64,000 nt of DNA from NCBI GenBank assembly GCA_026214975.1, contig CM047815.1, forward strand, positions 65,665,852-65,729,851. The letters are read 5' to 3'. Shown here one piece after another: positions 1 to 11,270 of the stretch (the first letter of the stretch is position 1; the number at the start of each line of letters is the position of its first letter). The translations under genes were made by a program, and so were the position numbers. This DNA is from Gentiana macrophylla. Taxonomy: Eukaryota > Streptophyta > Magnoliopsida > Gentianales > Gentianaceae. The notes under the pieces were generated by a model. The model had not been told where the DNA came from. It did not search any database and was given only the letters and a program-made list of their open reading frames with translations.

Positions 1-154
1 CTCCCACACTTTCTTATGATAGAGAAGAGGACAATGCCATGAACTTAGGATCCGGCATTCAATTCAAAGGGTCCTCAAAAGTAGAAGTGTCAAGTTCATC
101 TGCCTTGATCCGATGCTCGTATACCTCAACTCGATGAGAATTCTCACGGACATG

Positions 155-420
155 GATTTAACAACGCTCAAGTGAGATGTTCGTATTGTGGTGGAAACCA
201 TTATGAGGCTCGCTCAGCAGATGGAGGTAATTCACCCCACCAATGGAATACTAATAGCAATTCGATGCAAGTTATGAGAATCCACTTCAATCTAACTATG
301 CATCCACATACAATGGTGGAGAAGAGGCTAGTGCTATGAATGTAAGGTCGACACTCAACTTAGTGGTTTCCTGCTCGATGAGAATACTCGTGTGGTGACC
401 CCGAGAAATAAATAATTTAG
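155..420 (+). pseudogene. gag C-terminal remnant with a degenerate zinc knuckle
   Basis: A short stretch near 175-215 reads as CSYCGGNHYEA, i.e. C-x2-C-x4-H followed by a lost final cysteine. This spacing and the CGGNH core are typical of the zinc knuckle at the end of Athila-type Gag. The flanking asparagine-rich wording fits the same region. No continuous frame survives. Weak, short evidence, supported by its place upstream of an integrase of the same lineage. Confidence 0.45.
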
Positions 421-554
421 TGGAAGTCGAGAGGTCGATCTCCCCGACCGTAAGGAAGGTGGAAACGGTAGATGATCACATGTCTAGAATGAAGGATGAA
501 GAAGTGAAAGAACCTGGCGGATAGACTTTTACCTTCCTCTCCGGAATGTTATGC

Positions 555-1780
555 ATCTAGACAAGTGCACTCCTAAAAATCCTTGGTATGCTTCTATCGC
601 AACTTCTTACATTCCCAGAGATCTAGATCCGTAATGTCTTATCGTGAGAAGAAGAAATTCTTCTCGGATATGAAAACATTCGCTTGGGATGAACCTTACC
701 TCTTCAAGATTGGTAAAGATGGTTTGCTAAGAAGATGTGTTCCTGAATCTGAGCAACGGGATATTATTGAGCAGTGCCACAGTGGACCCACCGGGGGTCA
801 CTTTGGTCCGTGGAAAACCGCTGCTAAGATCTTTCAATCCGGTTTCTATTGGCCTACGATCTTTAAAGATACGTAAGCTTTCAGAAAGCTTGTGATAGGT
901 GCCAAAGAACCGGTACTCGACAATGCGCTTTGACATGCCTTTGAAACCCATCCTAGAATGCGAAGTCTTTGATGTGTGGGGTATCGATTTTATGGGACCA
1001 TTCCCATCATCTTGCGGTAACAAATACATCTTAGTCTCATGAGACTATGTGTCTAAATGGGTGGAGGCTCAAGCCACTCCTCACAATGATCATAAAACGG
1101 TCATGAAATTTCTAAAGAAAAATATTTTCGTGAGATTTGGATGTCCACGCGCCTTGATTAGTGATGAAGGTACACACTTTTGCAACCGGCCTCTAGAAAA
1201 AGTTCTTGAGAAATATGGTGTCCGGCATAAAATTGGCACACCATACCATCCTATGACTAGTGGTCAGGTTGAAAGAAGCAACCAAAGTTTGAAGAAGATC
1301 CTGGAGAAAACAGTGAACAGTCATAGAAAGGACTGGAGTCTAAAGGATGATGTACTATGGGCATACAGAACTGCCTATAAGACCCCCATGGGTACATCAC
1401 CCTATCGATGGTTTATGGAAAATCATGCCACTTGCCAATCGAATTAGAGCATGTAGAGCGATTGGGCCATTAAGTTTTTAAACTTCGATTCCAAATCTTG
1501 TGGAAAACATCGATTGCAAAGCTTGCATGAGTTAGATGAGTTTAGACTCCAAGCCTACGAGAGTGCCAGGATCGTGAAGACAGAATGAAACTCCTTCATG
1601 ATGAAAAGATCAAGCAAATGAGAATTTCAAGTCGGGGAGCAAGTTTTATCAGATAATTCCAGGTTGCATCTGTTCCTCTGGAAAGTTAAGGACACGTTGG
1701 TCCGGCCCTTTGAGATTCTACAAATTATTCCCGGAGGCGCTTTAGAGTTAAGAGGTCATGGTGACCACCGCTCGCAGTGA
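555..1780 (+). pseudogene. Ty3/gypsy integrase (Athila/Tat lineage), frameshifted
   Basis: Integrase joins the cDNA copy to host DNA. Positions 583-876 carry the junction from RNase H into the N-terminal zinc-binding (H2C2) domain (KKKFF, WDEPYLFKIG, RRCVPE, then CHSGPTGGHFG). Positions 1049-1447 carry the catalytic core, with SDEGTHFCN (second acidic residue of the D-D-E triad), GTPYHPMTSGQVERSN (containing the E) and the AYRTAYKTPMGTSPY block. From 1448 to about 1780 other frames still give the C-terminal wording (PIELEH, HELDEFRLQAYE, GPFEIL). At least three frame changes separate these blocks, so this copy is not translatable as written. The catalytic blocks are otherwise well preserved. 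Confidence 0.85.
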
Positions 1781-3814
1781 ATGGTCAAAGGTGCAAGCAT
1801 TATATTGGTCAACCCAAAGAGAAACCTTTGATTGTTCATTTCCTCGACATCCTCGGGTGTGGTACACCAAGTCAACCAGCTTTGACGAAGCCGCCCCGAT
1901 TTGTTTTCTCGAGGAGGGTGACGGCAAATGTCCAAGAGAGAGAAGTTCGGGCCGTAGTTGGGATATGGAAGAGTTTGCAAGGGAGCGAAGGTTAAAGAGA
2001 AGATCAAGAAGAAGAAGTCCACAATGGGGAAAATTAAACGTGCGTGGAAAGCTATCAAAGATTTGACCCCATGTGTGAGATGTCAAGTTCTGCAGCCACA
2101 CCACCGATCGAGCTTACACGATGTAGTGGGTGGAAGAAAGGTTAAGTGGGTGATCCAGTCGAGTTTCAAGTGTGTCTAGCCAAAGACACTAAAGAAAGGC
2201 GCTTGTTGGGAGGCAACCCAATATTAAGAAAAGTTTTTGCTATTATTATTATTTTTTTATTATTATTTTTTTATTGTTTTTGTTTTTCGAATAAATACGG
2301 AAGATAGTTCTCTTCTCGTTGCATTAGATAGTTTTCGTTTCGTTGTATTAGGGTTGTTTTGTTTTGTCTTGTGTCGCCGTGGGTTTTGGTGTCGTTTTTT
2401 GTGATCGTGTAACTTGCATGAGCTGAATTTGAAAAATCCATATGACCTTCCTCCTGCCGACATTATATCTGTGGCACTACATTTCACATAGGTTTGGTTT
2501 TTATCGCGCTTTGCAATCGCTTATGCTTTGTTTTATGATATTGCCTCGCCTATAATCTTTTGTGCCCCTATCCCCGAGGTACGCTTTTGTGTTGTTTTTC
2601 ATGTATGCGGGATATTTGCTATAGCACTTGTGAGCTTTCGATGATGTCGGTTTTTTCCGTGGATGGTCCACGCTCTTCGCTTTCATCAAGCCTTTCTGAG
2701 TTGATACGTAGCACTTCCGAATTGCCACTTTAGAACTACAATCGCCTAAGTTTCTCTTATTCTGCACAACACGAGGACATGTTGTTATTTAAGTGTGGGG
2801 AGGAATGATCGCTATGTATCTACCATTTGCTTAATATATGATGTTTCATGCAAAATGGGGCTTAATTTTTCAAAATTTTTCGACACTTTTGTTTTTGTTT
2901 TGTCCCGAGTAGGCAATACACGCTTTTGTTCGGTTTGTTATAGTCATTGATGTCAGATACCATATTTTTAGTGAGTTAGTTGTTTCACCAAGATTTATTT
3001 TCCACGTGCCATAGTGAATGATGAGCTAATTTATAAAGTTATACCCCGTTTGGATTAGTGATTTTTGATTATCTTGTAAGTCATGTGCTTAGTGCTACGT
3101 ATATATCGTGAGATTTATGATAGTTTGTATTTAGATCCGGAGTATGTTATACTGTGAATATCTAGAAGTTTGAATGTGATAAGTAAAGCGTAACTAATGT
3201 CAAAATGAAAAAGTTGAATTAATAGTGAATTAATCGTGTGTGTCGAAAGCTAGTCGATGATTTGAGTGAGGTAGGGTGTACCACGTATGTCCTATTCCAC
3301 TATGATGACTAAAAGCTCACGGCAGCTAGGAAAAGCTGCCTTATGATTGGAGTAAGGTAGGGTATTATCTCGAAATGTCATATTCTCGCTATGAGGGCAA
3401 TAGCTTCTTCTAATGTGTGTTTAAAGTAAATAAGTCGAATCAACTAAGATATTGTTATGAATTGAATATAAGGCTTAGTTTTCGTTAATCTTATCCCCAT
3501 AAACCGAAAGATATGATGTAGGGATTATCCTCTCGAGTATTTCGAAAAGGCCCTAGATTCATTCGATCATATTTTTCGGGATATGTCACGCTTGTAGGGT
3601 ACATCTTATGAGTGTCATTTATTGCTAGTCCACGAGGGGTATTAGCTAGTTTTGCTTTGAGTTTTTCAAGTTTGGATTTAGTGGAAGTTTTCTATGGCTA
3701 TGCACACACACGATGGTGAACTTCTAATTTATTGACTACGTGGTATATGTGTTGAGGTGTCTATATTCTTTCCGAGCCTTTCGTTTGTTTTGCTTTGCTC
3801 GACGAGCAAAAGAT
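1781..3814 (+). other. Element region between integrase and 3' LTR, no supported gene
   Basis: About 2 kb between the integrase C-terminus and the polypurine tract. Athila-lineage elements often carry an env-like ORF or long non-coding spacer here. I see only short unconvincing frames (for example 1748-2104 and 2501-2767 on the minus strand), low-complexity T-rich stretches around 2240-2290, and no env-like membrane segments I would defend. Confidence 0.5.
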
Positions 3815-3827
3815 AAGTGTGGGGGAG
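3815..3827 (+). promoter_or_regulatory. Polypurine tract, plus-strand primer
   Basis: The purine run aagtgtgggggag sits one base before the LTR that begins TGTTAAGG at 3829. A G-rich run ending at the 3' LTR is the usual plus-strand priming site of LTR retrotransposons. It fixes the orientation of this element as +. Confidence 0.8.
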
Positions 3828-3828
3828 T

Positions 3829-5306
3829 TGTTAAGGGGTGATTTTGTACGCTTTATAACGATATATTTTACGATGATTTTCCCATATTTATATTATTTGC
3901 ATAAGAATTGGCCTTTATATTGAAATATTAAGCAAGTGATGTGTTTAAGGGTCTAATTGCAAAAGTGATTAAATTATGTGTTTACTTGGTGGTTTTATGA
4001 TTATTTGGATGATGTTACACTTTGCAATGGTTTTGATGTTTGTAGATATGCATATTTCGAAATGAAAAGGGGATCAAAAGATGATACGAGTCGGATTTAT
4101 TTGACATATAAGAGATAAGGAAGTGTTAAATGAAGAAGAAGAGAGAGATAGAGATGAGAAGAATGAGATAAAGATGAAGATATCTAGTCCGACATACCGG
4201 ACGAGCGTCCATGTCCCGTCCAAAAGAGTGGACGGGCGCCCATAAAAGTAAATCAAGGCCCGTGAGGAGATTTTCAATGAGAGAGTTTAGACGCTACTCG
4301 CACAAATGCTCATGCTCCGTTCGAGAGAGGTTGGACGAAGCGCCCAAGATAGTGGACGGGCGTCCCACGGCACCGACTCAAATAAACCGACCTAAAAACC
4401 TATAAATAGGCGCGATTTCTCAAACCCTAATGACCATATATTTCGACCCTAGCGCCACAAGCCCTTTGGGGCAGCTTTTGTCTTGCGTTTTCCACCGCAA
4501 TAAATATCTTTTAATTTCTTTTCAATTATGTTATTTCTATTCCAACGATGAGCTAAGGCTAAGCCTAGAACAAGCATGTGAAGCCTCTCTCAGCAAAGTT
4601 TAGCTTTCGACTTTGGATTTGTTTTGTGAGTTTTATTAAAGCTTGTATCTTTATTATGCTTTTATATAGATTATGCAATTATATCGATAGATTGTTGCTT
4701 ATTGATGTTTATTTTGATGAAAGTCATGTTAAACCTTAGATCACCATAATAAAGTTTGGACTTTTAACCTAAAAATAACGAGAGTTGATAGGTTGAATTT
4801 CTAGGTTGCTAGATTGAGAGATCTTACACCTTGTTTTGATAGCATCAATCTTATAGATCGAGAGATGAGAGATTGATAGGCGGATTATCTACTTAGAGTA
4901 GAAGTTCATACCTTTGGTAGGTGAACCACAACCTTTATTAAATCTTCACTAAACGATCTAGTAGAAATTGAGAGTTGTGAGAAAGATGGATCATAGCTTG
5001 TTGTTCGTTAAATTAATTGAAAACCTTTGTGCCTTGTTCTTCGTTGCTTAGTTAGAATTTTATTTTCGCTTTTAGTTTTTAGAATAGAATTAGTTAATAC
5101 GTGTTCAAATTATCTTTCCTGGCTTTGGACTGACAATCCTCTGTCCGGTTTATTTTCCGCTTTAGTTTTAGGGTTAGTAATAAATAGTAGTGACAATTTT
5201 AGAAGAATTAATTGAACTAGATACCCCGATTCCCTGTGATCGACTCCGGTATTAATCGCTATACTACGATCCCTACACTTGGGGAATACCGGATTTATAA
5301 ATTTTA
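3829..5306 (+). repeat. 3' LTR of the Athila-like element
   Basis: It begins TGTTAAGG directly after the polypurine tract. A TATA box (ctataaatagg, about 4401) follows a U3 part that carries GGACGGGCGTCC-like words near 4198, 4228, 4333 and 4353. Near 5260-5300 it reads tacacttggggaataccgg, matching the end of solo LTR E (cacttggggtgttccgg on its own strand). The canonical CA end is not clear. The match to LTR E fades near 5300 and a reading frame of the Tat-like element starts within a few bases, so the end is approximate. Confidence 0.75.
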
Positions 5307-6892
5307 TTACTTGTTTGCTTTGTTAGATAAAATCCGTGACATGTACCATTTCAGTCGTAGGGCCAGTGCTTCACTTATCCCAATAACTGGCAAAGACAAG
5401 ACAAAGAAGAAGTGGCAAGAACACTTTTTCTTTGTGAAACACAATTCGGATGCCTGTTTAGGGCGATGGAATACCTCTTCCATGAAAGACAAGTTGGAAG
5501 ATTTCATTGATGCTACGCTGTCCCAATATCTTGTTAGTAACCAAATCTTTCTCAACCTAGACTTCATAAGTTCTCGCTTCGATAGATGCTTTGCCTTCTT
5601 GATCGCCGGGCCTGTTGGCTTCGTGGAGTTTTCCAAGAAACAGTACAGAAAATGTATGTTTGTATTTGCATTACGCTTTTACTTTTGATTATAATCTGAT
5701 TATCCCCTTCTTCTTGTAGTGGCCAACGTAGATGATTTGATCAACATCGACATTGATGAGGAGGAAGAAGCAGAACAAATGATAGACGATTCTGAGCGGA
5801 CCCTGTCCGTTATTCCGTGGTGGTGAACTTCGCAGTCGCATGAGGATGCACAAATAGGCACCGCCTGCATCTTGCAGGTGTGAGGAGGAAGTTCATTGCG
5901 GATCCCTCTGAAAGCGTGATACTCAACCCTATTAATCCCGTGGACTTGACTGTTGAAGAAAATCTCCCTGGGGGCCAAATTACCGGTTTGGATGCTGTTC
6001 CCCTTAGGACTATTTCTCAAAGACAGAAAAAGAGGCATAGGCCATCTTCTTCTGGCAATTCTGCCAGTGGCTCCTCTTTCAACTTTGAGGACATGTCTGC
6101 TGATGATTTTGCAGATTCTGTAAGTGGTCTTTTCCATAAAGTTTTCATATTTTTCCTTATTTTTCTCCTTCTCAGACGTTTTCTTTTGTAGTGTTACCGC
6201 CTGGGTAAGGCTCTGCACAAAAAGACTTCTAGCATGGCCAAAGACATTTCTGCCCTGCAACACCAAGTGATCCAGCTGGACGAAGCCAATGCTAAGGTAG
6301 CCAGTTTGGAAGAGTCTAATCATGAGGCCCGTGCTAAGGTGGCCAGTTTGGAAGAGGCCCGCCTTGCTGATCAGCGAGAGATCGAGAAGCTGGAGTCTGA
6401 TCTTGCCAAAGCTGAGGCTTTGATATTTACTCAAGAGGAGCAGCTAAATTTGAGAGATCAGCGGTTGGCGAAATTGAATGAGGAGCACCTACAAAATCTT
6501 GCTACTGCAAAGAAGATGAAGGCTGATTTTGACGAAACCCTCGAGGCGTATGGAAGAAATCCTACTCGAATATCGTCCCGTAAGGTTGTTCTTTGGTATA
6601 AGTCTTCTCCTGCACTCTATGAGGAAATCCAGATCATATTGGCTCCGCTCTGCGCAGAGGATATACACTTGGTGTTGATGAGGCCAAACCTGCTGACCTG
6701 GTGATTAATACTCTGCCTAATTACCGGTTGTATGATAAAAAAGCAGGGGAGATTTTCACGAAGCGATATGACGAATATAAGAGTGGAGAAGACATAATCA
6801 AGAAATATGCTAAGAAAAATCTGCTCAACCTTCGAGAAGCTCGCTTTCACCTCGCAGAGAAACCTGCTCACCTTCACTCCTCTACATCTTAA
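5307..6892 (+). pseudogene. Extra ORF, 'putative gypsy-type transposon' domain plus coiled coil, with introns
   Basis: Three exon-like blocks join with canonical sites. Block 1 ends at 5653 (donor GTATGT) and joins 5720 (acceptor TTGTAG), keeping frame. Block 2 ends at 6119 (donor GTAAGT) and joins 6192 (acceptor TTTGTAG), again in frame. Block 1 carries the MYHFSRR and KKKWQEHFFFVKH wording typical of the domain family annotated as putative gypsy-type transposon. Block 2 is acidic then basic. Block 3 (6234-6600) is a long heptad-like coiled coil, and the C-terminal part (RLYDKKAGEIF, 6720-6892) is well kept. Frameshifts occur near 5790-5880 and 6600-6670. The 5' end is cut by the neighbouring LTR. 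It is antisense to gag-pol of the host element. Function unknown. Confidence 0.65.
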
Positions 6893-7174
6893 CTTATTTT
6901 CCTTTGAAAACTTTGAGTTTGCTGCCTTTTCAAGCAGCTTTCTGATAATAACTATGTATGTAATTTCTTGTCAATGACATTTTTAATCTCTTAAACCTTG
7001 TGAGTTTGTACCTTTGAATTTGACATTCTCTGTTTCTCTGTTTAGAGATCCCTCTATGTTTAAAGATCTTTTGTTTTCATATTGCGCTGCAAAGAAGTTA
7101 GGATTTGTTATCCTTAGCTTCTTTAGTTTTACTTTATATGCCGTGCATGGAACATGTAATTTTCTTGCCCTCGC

Positions 7175-7465
7175 AAGTTTAACAGATTGTTGTGGGTCTT
7201 CGCTCAGTAATGCCTTTGCTGTACGCAAACTTGGCAATTTCATTATTTTGTGGGACTCACGCTTGAATACTCTTTGCGCCGCAAGTTTGCATTTATACTT
7301 TTAAGTGGGTCTTCCGCCAGATCGCTTGTTGCGCCAGTAAGTTTGTCATTTATATCTTTGAGTGGGACTTCTGCCTAGAATGCCCTTGCTCTGCAAGTTT
7401 GGCATTTATATCTTTGAGTGGGACTTCTGCCCAGAATGCCCTTGCTCTGCAAGTTTGGCATTTAT
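7175..7465. repeat. 56-bp minisatellite, about five units
   Basis: The word aagtttg recurs at about 7282, 7339, 7395 and 7451, with diverged copies near 7177 and 7228, so the period is 54-57 bp. Each unit contains gtgggacttctgcc followed by a gcccttgctctgc-like part. The last two units are almost identical and the earlier ones drift. Tandem repeats between pol and the 3' LTR are a known trait of Tat-lineage elements and a proposed seed of satellite DNA. Confidence 0.85.
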
Positions 7466-7602
7466 GTTTTTTGTACCGCCACGTACTGTTTTTGTTTTCG
7501 TGTTTTAATACAATTTCAACACAAATTAAAACACCATACCACAATCATATAATGAACATAAATCAATATTCAAGGTACCATCATTTAAAAGGTGAAATTA
7601 CT

Positions 7603-8998
7603 TTAAGGAAAAAAATTTCTCAAATGAACAGCATTCCAACTTCTAGGAACTGTTTTGCCAGAGGCATTAGCTAGTTGATAAGATCATTTTCCATGCACTT
7701 TGATGATTTTATAAGGACCTTCCCAATTTGGATCTAGCTTACCAGTGGGGCCTTGCTTGCTGGCCTAATTTCGCCTCAAAACTAAATCGCCTTCTTTAAA
7801 ATACATACCTTTAACTTTGGAGTTGTAGTATTGAGCAATTCTCTGCTTGTATTTGGCCATTTGTATCAAGGCTATGTCCCTTTTGTGCTCTAGCTCATCT
7901 TTGAGATGCAAAGATGTCTACTTCCGAGTTTACGGACAAGATATAATTCGGTTCCGGGAGACTTGTGTCCAATCTCTGCTTTGGTATTATCGCCTCGCAC
8001 CCATATGCTAAGGAGTATGGAGTTTCCTGTGTAGCCGCGTTCGGTGTAGTCCTGTACGCCCATAAGATATTTGGGAGATGATCTACCCAATGAGATCCTT
8101 CTCGTTCCAGTCTTTTCTTCAGTCCCTGTTTTATTTGCTCCACCTGCCCATTGGCTTGGGGATAAGCCACTGATGTAAAGTGTTGAGAGATTCCAAGATT
8201 GGTGCACCAGGCTTGTACTCATTTATCTTCAAATTGTGTGCCATTATCAGAGATGAGGACTTTAGGGATTCCATATCTGCATATAATATTCTTCCACAGG
8301 AACTTCTGTATCTGGTTGGCCGTGATGGTGGTTAAGGGTTCAGCTTCCACCCACTTAGTGAAATAATCCACTGCTACCACTAAAAACTTGAAATTTCCCG
8401 GTGCTCGGGGTAGTGGGCCCACTAAGTCCACCCCCCATTGATCAAACGGCCATGGAGACACAATTGGTATCATTTCCTGTACAGGATTATGCGATAAGTT
8501 GCTATGAACCTGGCATGTCCGGCAAGTTCTGACCAGATTCTCTGCATCGCCTTGCATTTCTGGCCAATAATAACCGTAAAGCCTACATTTTCTGGCCAGA
8601 GCTCTTGCTCCCAAATGATTTCCACAAATTCCGAGATGGATTTCTCTTAATACATAATCTCCCTCATCCGGAGTAACGCACCTCAACCAAGGTGCTGCAT
8701 AGGATTTTCTGTACAGAACGTCGTTGAATAGAGCATACCTGGCTGAGAGTCTTATCAATTTTCTGGCATGTACTTTGTCTTCAGGTAGTCTCCCATCTCT
8801 TAGATATACTACAATTTGATCCATCCAAGTTTCTGCTTGTGTGATTGGTTGTACTTCAATCTCATCACAGCTCTTGTGCTCCTTCTTGTGGGACAGGAAA
8901 TTCGATCCTAGTTTGGATAAGGCATCTGCTCTGGTATTTTGGGCTCGAGTTATCCGCTTACTTCTATTGTTAAGAAGTTTTGCGCTTTCTTCGTACAT
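7603..8998 (-). pseudogene. Integrase of the Tat-like element
   Basis: The block 8998-8219 on - holds the RNase H/integrase junction, the H-H-C-C zinc-binding segment (HLGICGNHLGARALARK and CRTCQVH) and the first catalytic aspartates (WGVDLVGPLP; YGIPKVLISDNGTQF). The block 8170-7895 continues with AYPQANGQVEQ, which contains the catalytic glutamate region, and LAYGCEAIIP. Around 7735-7690 another frame reads KLDPNWEGPYKI, and 7675-7603 gives PRSWNAVHLR followed by a stop, the normal end of Tat-type Pol. At least two frame changes break it, near 8219-8170 and 7895. Length and motif order otherwise match a complete integrase. Confidence 0.85.
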
Positions 8999-8999
8999 C

Positions 9000-10012
9000 G
9001 CTAGGTATTTTTCATGGGGCCTTCTTTTGCCTCATATTCTCCCTTGATATGGTTTGTTACCACCCGTGAGTCTGTGTAGACCTTCAAATCTTGCACACCT
9101 AACTTTTTTGCGCTAAGTTTAATCCAGCTTATCAACGCTCATATTCTCGCCTCATTGTTAGTAGCCTGAAAGTCAAAATGAAGAGCATATGGGAATTCTT
9201 CACCTTTTGGGCTAATGAGTAGAGTCCCGCTCCTGCTCCTCTCTTGTTGGAGGCTCTGTCTACATAAAGTCGCCACAATTCGTAATCATTCTTCTCACCT
9301 TGTTCTTCTCAAATCTTGTTCTATAGCCAAAGCTTTCTCTTACGCCAAGAAATCACTAATGCTTGAGCTTTAATTGTCGTTTCTTGGTTTGTATTCGATA
9401 TCAAATCCTCGCCAATTCAACTACCCACTTTGCCGCCTTCCGGACTTGTCTGGTTTCTCCAAAATCGCTTCAAAGGTTGGTTTGTTAACACAATCACCGG
9501 ATGACTTTGGAAGTACGGTCTCAATTTCCTTGTAGCATGTACCAGGGCTAAGACCAATTTCTCTGCCTCGAATATCTAATCTCGGCCCTTGTGGCTTTGC
9601 TTACAAAATATATTGGTCTTTGTATCATGCCATGTTGCTTTACCAACACAGCACTTACTGCCTCATTGCAAAAAGACAAGTATAGGAACAATATTTCACC
9701 TTCCTGTGGAGGAGTTAGAGTTGGCAAGCGGCTGATATGATTTTTTAACTCCTGAAAAGCTTGTTTACATTCTTCATTCCACTCAAACGGACTGGCCTTC
9801 CTAATGATTTTGAAGAATGGCAATGATTTCTGTGCAGATTTCGACAAGAATCTGTTTAGAGCTGCTAATCTTCCTGTTAATCGTTGTACTTCTTTGATAT
9901 TCTTCGGTTCAGGCATGGTCTTCAACGCTTCCAATTTATCAGATTTGGCCCCGATACCTTCTTTAGATGTCATATAACCCAGAATTTGCCTCGACCTTAC
10001 TCCAAAGTACAC
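9000..10012 (-). pseudogene. RNase H region of the Tat-like element
   Basis: The block 10012-9548 on - reads through the end of reverse transcriptase into the connection/RNase H part: LGYMTSKEGIGA, KEVQRLTGRLAALNRF, PFEWNEECKQAFQELK, then PIYFVSKATRAEIRY. Beyond 9548 to 9000 the RNase H frame is broken into short pieces, although further gypsy RNase H wording is recognisable. RNase H degrades the RNA strand during reverse transcription. Not functional as written. Confidence 0.75.
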
Positions 10013-10886
10013 TTTTTTGGGTTCAATTTCATTCTGCTTGTCTCAAGACTTGGCAAACCTCTCACATCCTTCAAATATTGGTCAAGAGTCCTGCTCTTGA
10101 TCAATAGATCATCCACATATACTTCCATAGATTTGCCAATCTGTTGTTTGAAAATGGTATTGACTGCCCTTTGATAGGTAGCCCCTGCGTTCTTTAATCC
10201 AAAAGGCATAGACACATAGTAGTAGGAACCAAATTCAGTAATAAAGGCAGTTTTTACAGCATCTACAGGGTCCATCATAATCTGATGATATCCCTTATAA
10301 GCATCTAGAAAAGCAAAAATTTCATAACCAACTGTAGAGTCTACTAGCCTGTCAATTCTAGGGGAAGTATAACTATCCTTAGGACAAGCTTTGTTTAAAT
10401 CGGTGAAGTCCACGCACATTCTCCAACTGCCATCTGGTTTCTTGACTAACACTGGGTTTGCTAGCCATTCTGGATAGATAACTTCTTTAATCATGTTGGC
10501 CTGCAACAGTTTTTCCACTTCTTGCTGGACAGCCTGTATCCTTTCCAGAGCAAATGATCTCTTCTTTTGTTTCACTGGCTTCCTGGTTGGGTCTATGTTG
10601 AGTTTATGGATTGCCAACTCTGTTGATAATCCAGGCATATCGCTTGCCTTCCATGCAAACACATCTTGATAATCTTTCAAAGTCTTTGATTAACATATGC
10701 TTCGCTCACCGGTATCCAAGATCCTATCTTTGATCGTGGATTCGTGGGGTCCAATTCATTTAGCATTATTGATTCCACTTGGATCGCTTGATCGCCAACT
10801 TTTTCTTCATCCGGAACTAGGTCTTCCATTGTCACCGATGCACCTTCATTTTTCCACCGATTGTGGGTGTGTAGCAATTTTTGCAA
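9997..10886 (-). pseudogene. Reverse transcriptase of the Tat-like element
   Basis: The block 10680-9997 gives 227 residues without a break. It holds the usual series of RT blocks: FAWKASDMPG, ANPVLVKKPDGSWRMCVDF, LNKACPKDSY, FLDAYKGYHQI, PFGLKNAGATYQRAVN and the active-site box YVDDLLIKS. The upstream part (10886-10680) belongs to the protease/RT linker and is in another frame. RT copies the element RNA into DNA in cytoplasmic particles. The core is intact and would be a good phylogenetic marker for lineage assignment. Confidence 0.9.
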
Positions 10887-10889
10887 AGA

Positions 10890-11270
10890 TCTACATCCCC
10901 TTTAACGATAGCTTCTCCATCGAAAGTTGGGAATTTCATGTTTGTTGTGTGCGGGCGATACCATCGCCTCGTGATCAATTAGTGCTTTGCCTTCCAAGAA
11001 TCACATTATATGCGGATGGAGCCTTTACCACCACATAGTTCACCATCGAGTCCAAATCACGTCGCCCTTTGCCAAAAGTTGTCAATAATTTTAACATACC
11101 CACGGGATGTATGGGCGGCCCGTAAATCCGGTGCGGAGTTGATACGAGTCAACTCAAATCGAAAAGTTTCATTACTTGAACGCGCGCTGATGATACAAAG
11201 ACGCTTTCATTACTGCTCGTGGTCTCGACTGCATTCTTCTCGAATAATCGCTTCTATTACCGCCCCTTCG
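10890..11270 (-). pseudogene. Aspartic protease region of the Tat-like element
   Basis: Reading on -, the stretch around 11040-10985 gives VVKAPSAYNVILGRQS, the conserved end of gypsy protease (AYNVILGR), and 10945-10895 gives MKFPTFDGEAIVKGD. The active-site D-S/T-G could not be located with confidence because the frame breaks repeatedly near 11100-11250. The position between gag and RT supports the call. The enzyme would cut the Gag-Pol polyprotein. Confidence 0.6.

Larger units (their letters stand above)
1..5306 (+). mobile_element. Athila-like Ty3/gypsy element, 3' part
   Basis: Seen, in order on +: a gag zinc-knuckle remnant, an integrase remnant, about 2 kb without good ORFs, a polypurine tract (3815-3827) and an LTR from 3829. 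The element runs off the left edge, so the 5' LTR and most of gag are not visible. Nothing resembling protease, reverse transcriptase or RNase H lies between the gag remnant and the integrase, so the copy carries a large internal deletion. The integrase wording (SDEGTHFCN, a GTPYHP block, a W-AYRTAYKTP-G-SPY block) is that of the Athila/Tat branch. The LTR is related to solo LTR E at 41959-43564. The right end abuts an open reading frame of the Tat-like element, suggesting insertion into it. Confidence 0.8.

Noticed and set aside
1748..2179. Several overlapping frames of 70-118 codons
   Set aside because: They cover each other on both strands just after integrase and show no family wording; the DNA is non-coding element sequence.
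7175..7465. CRISPR-like array
   Set aside because: Contiguous 56-bp tandem units without unique spacers in plant nuclear DNA; it is a minisatellite.
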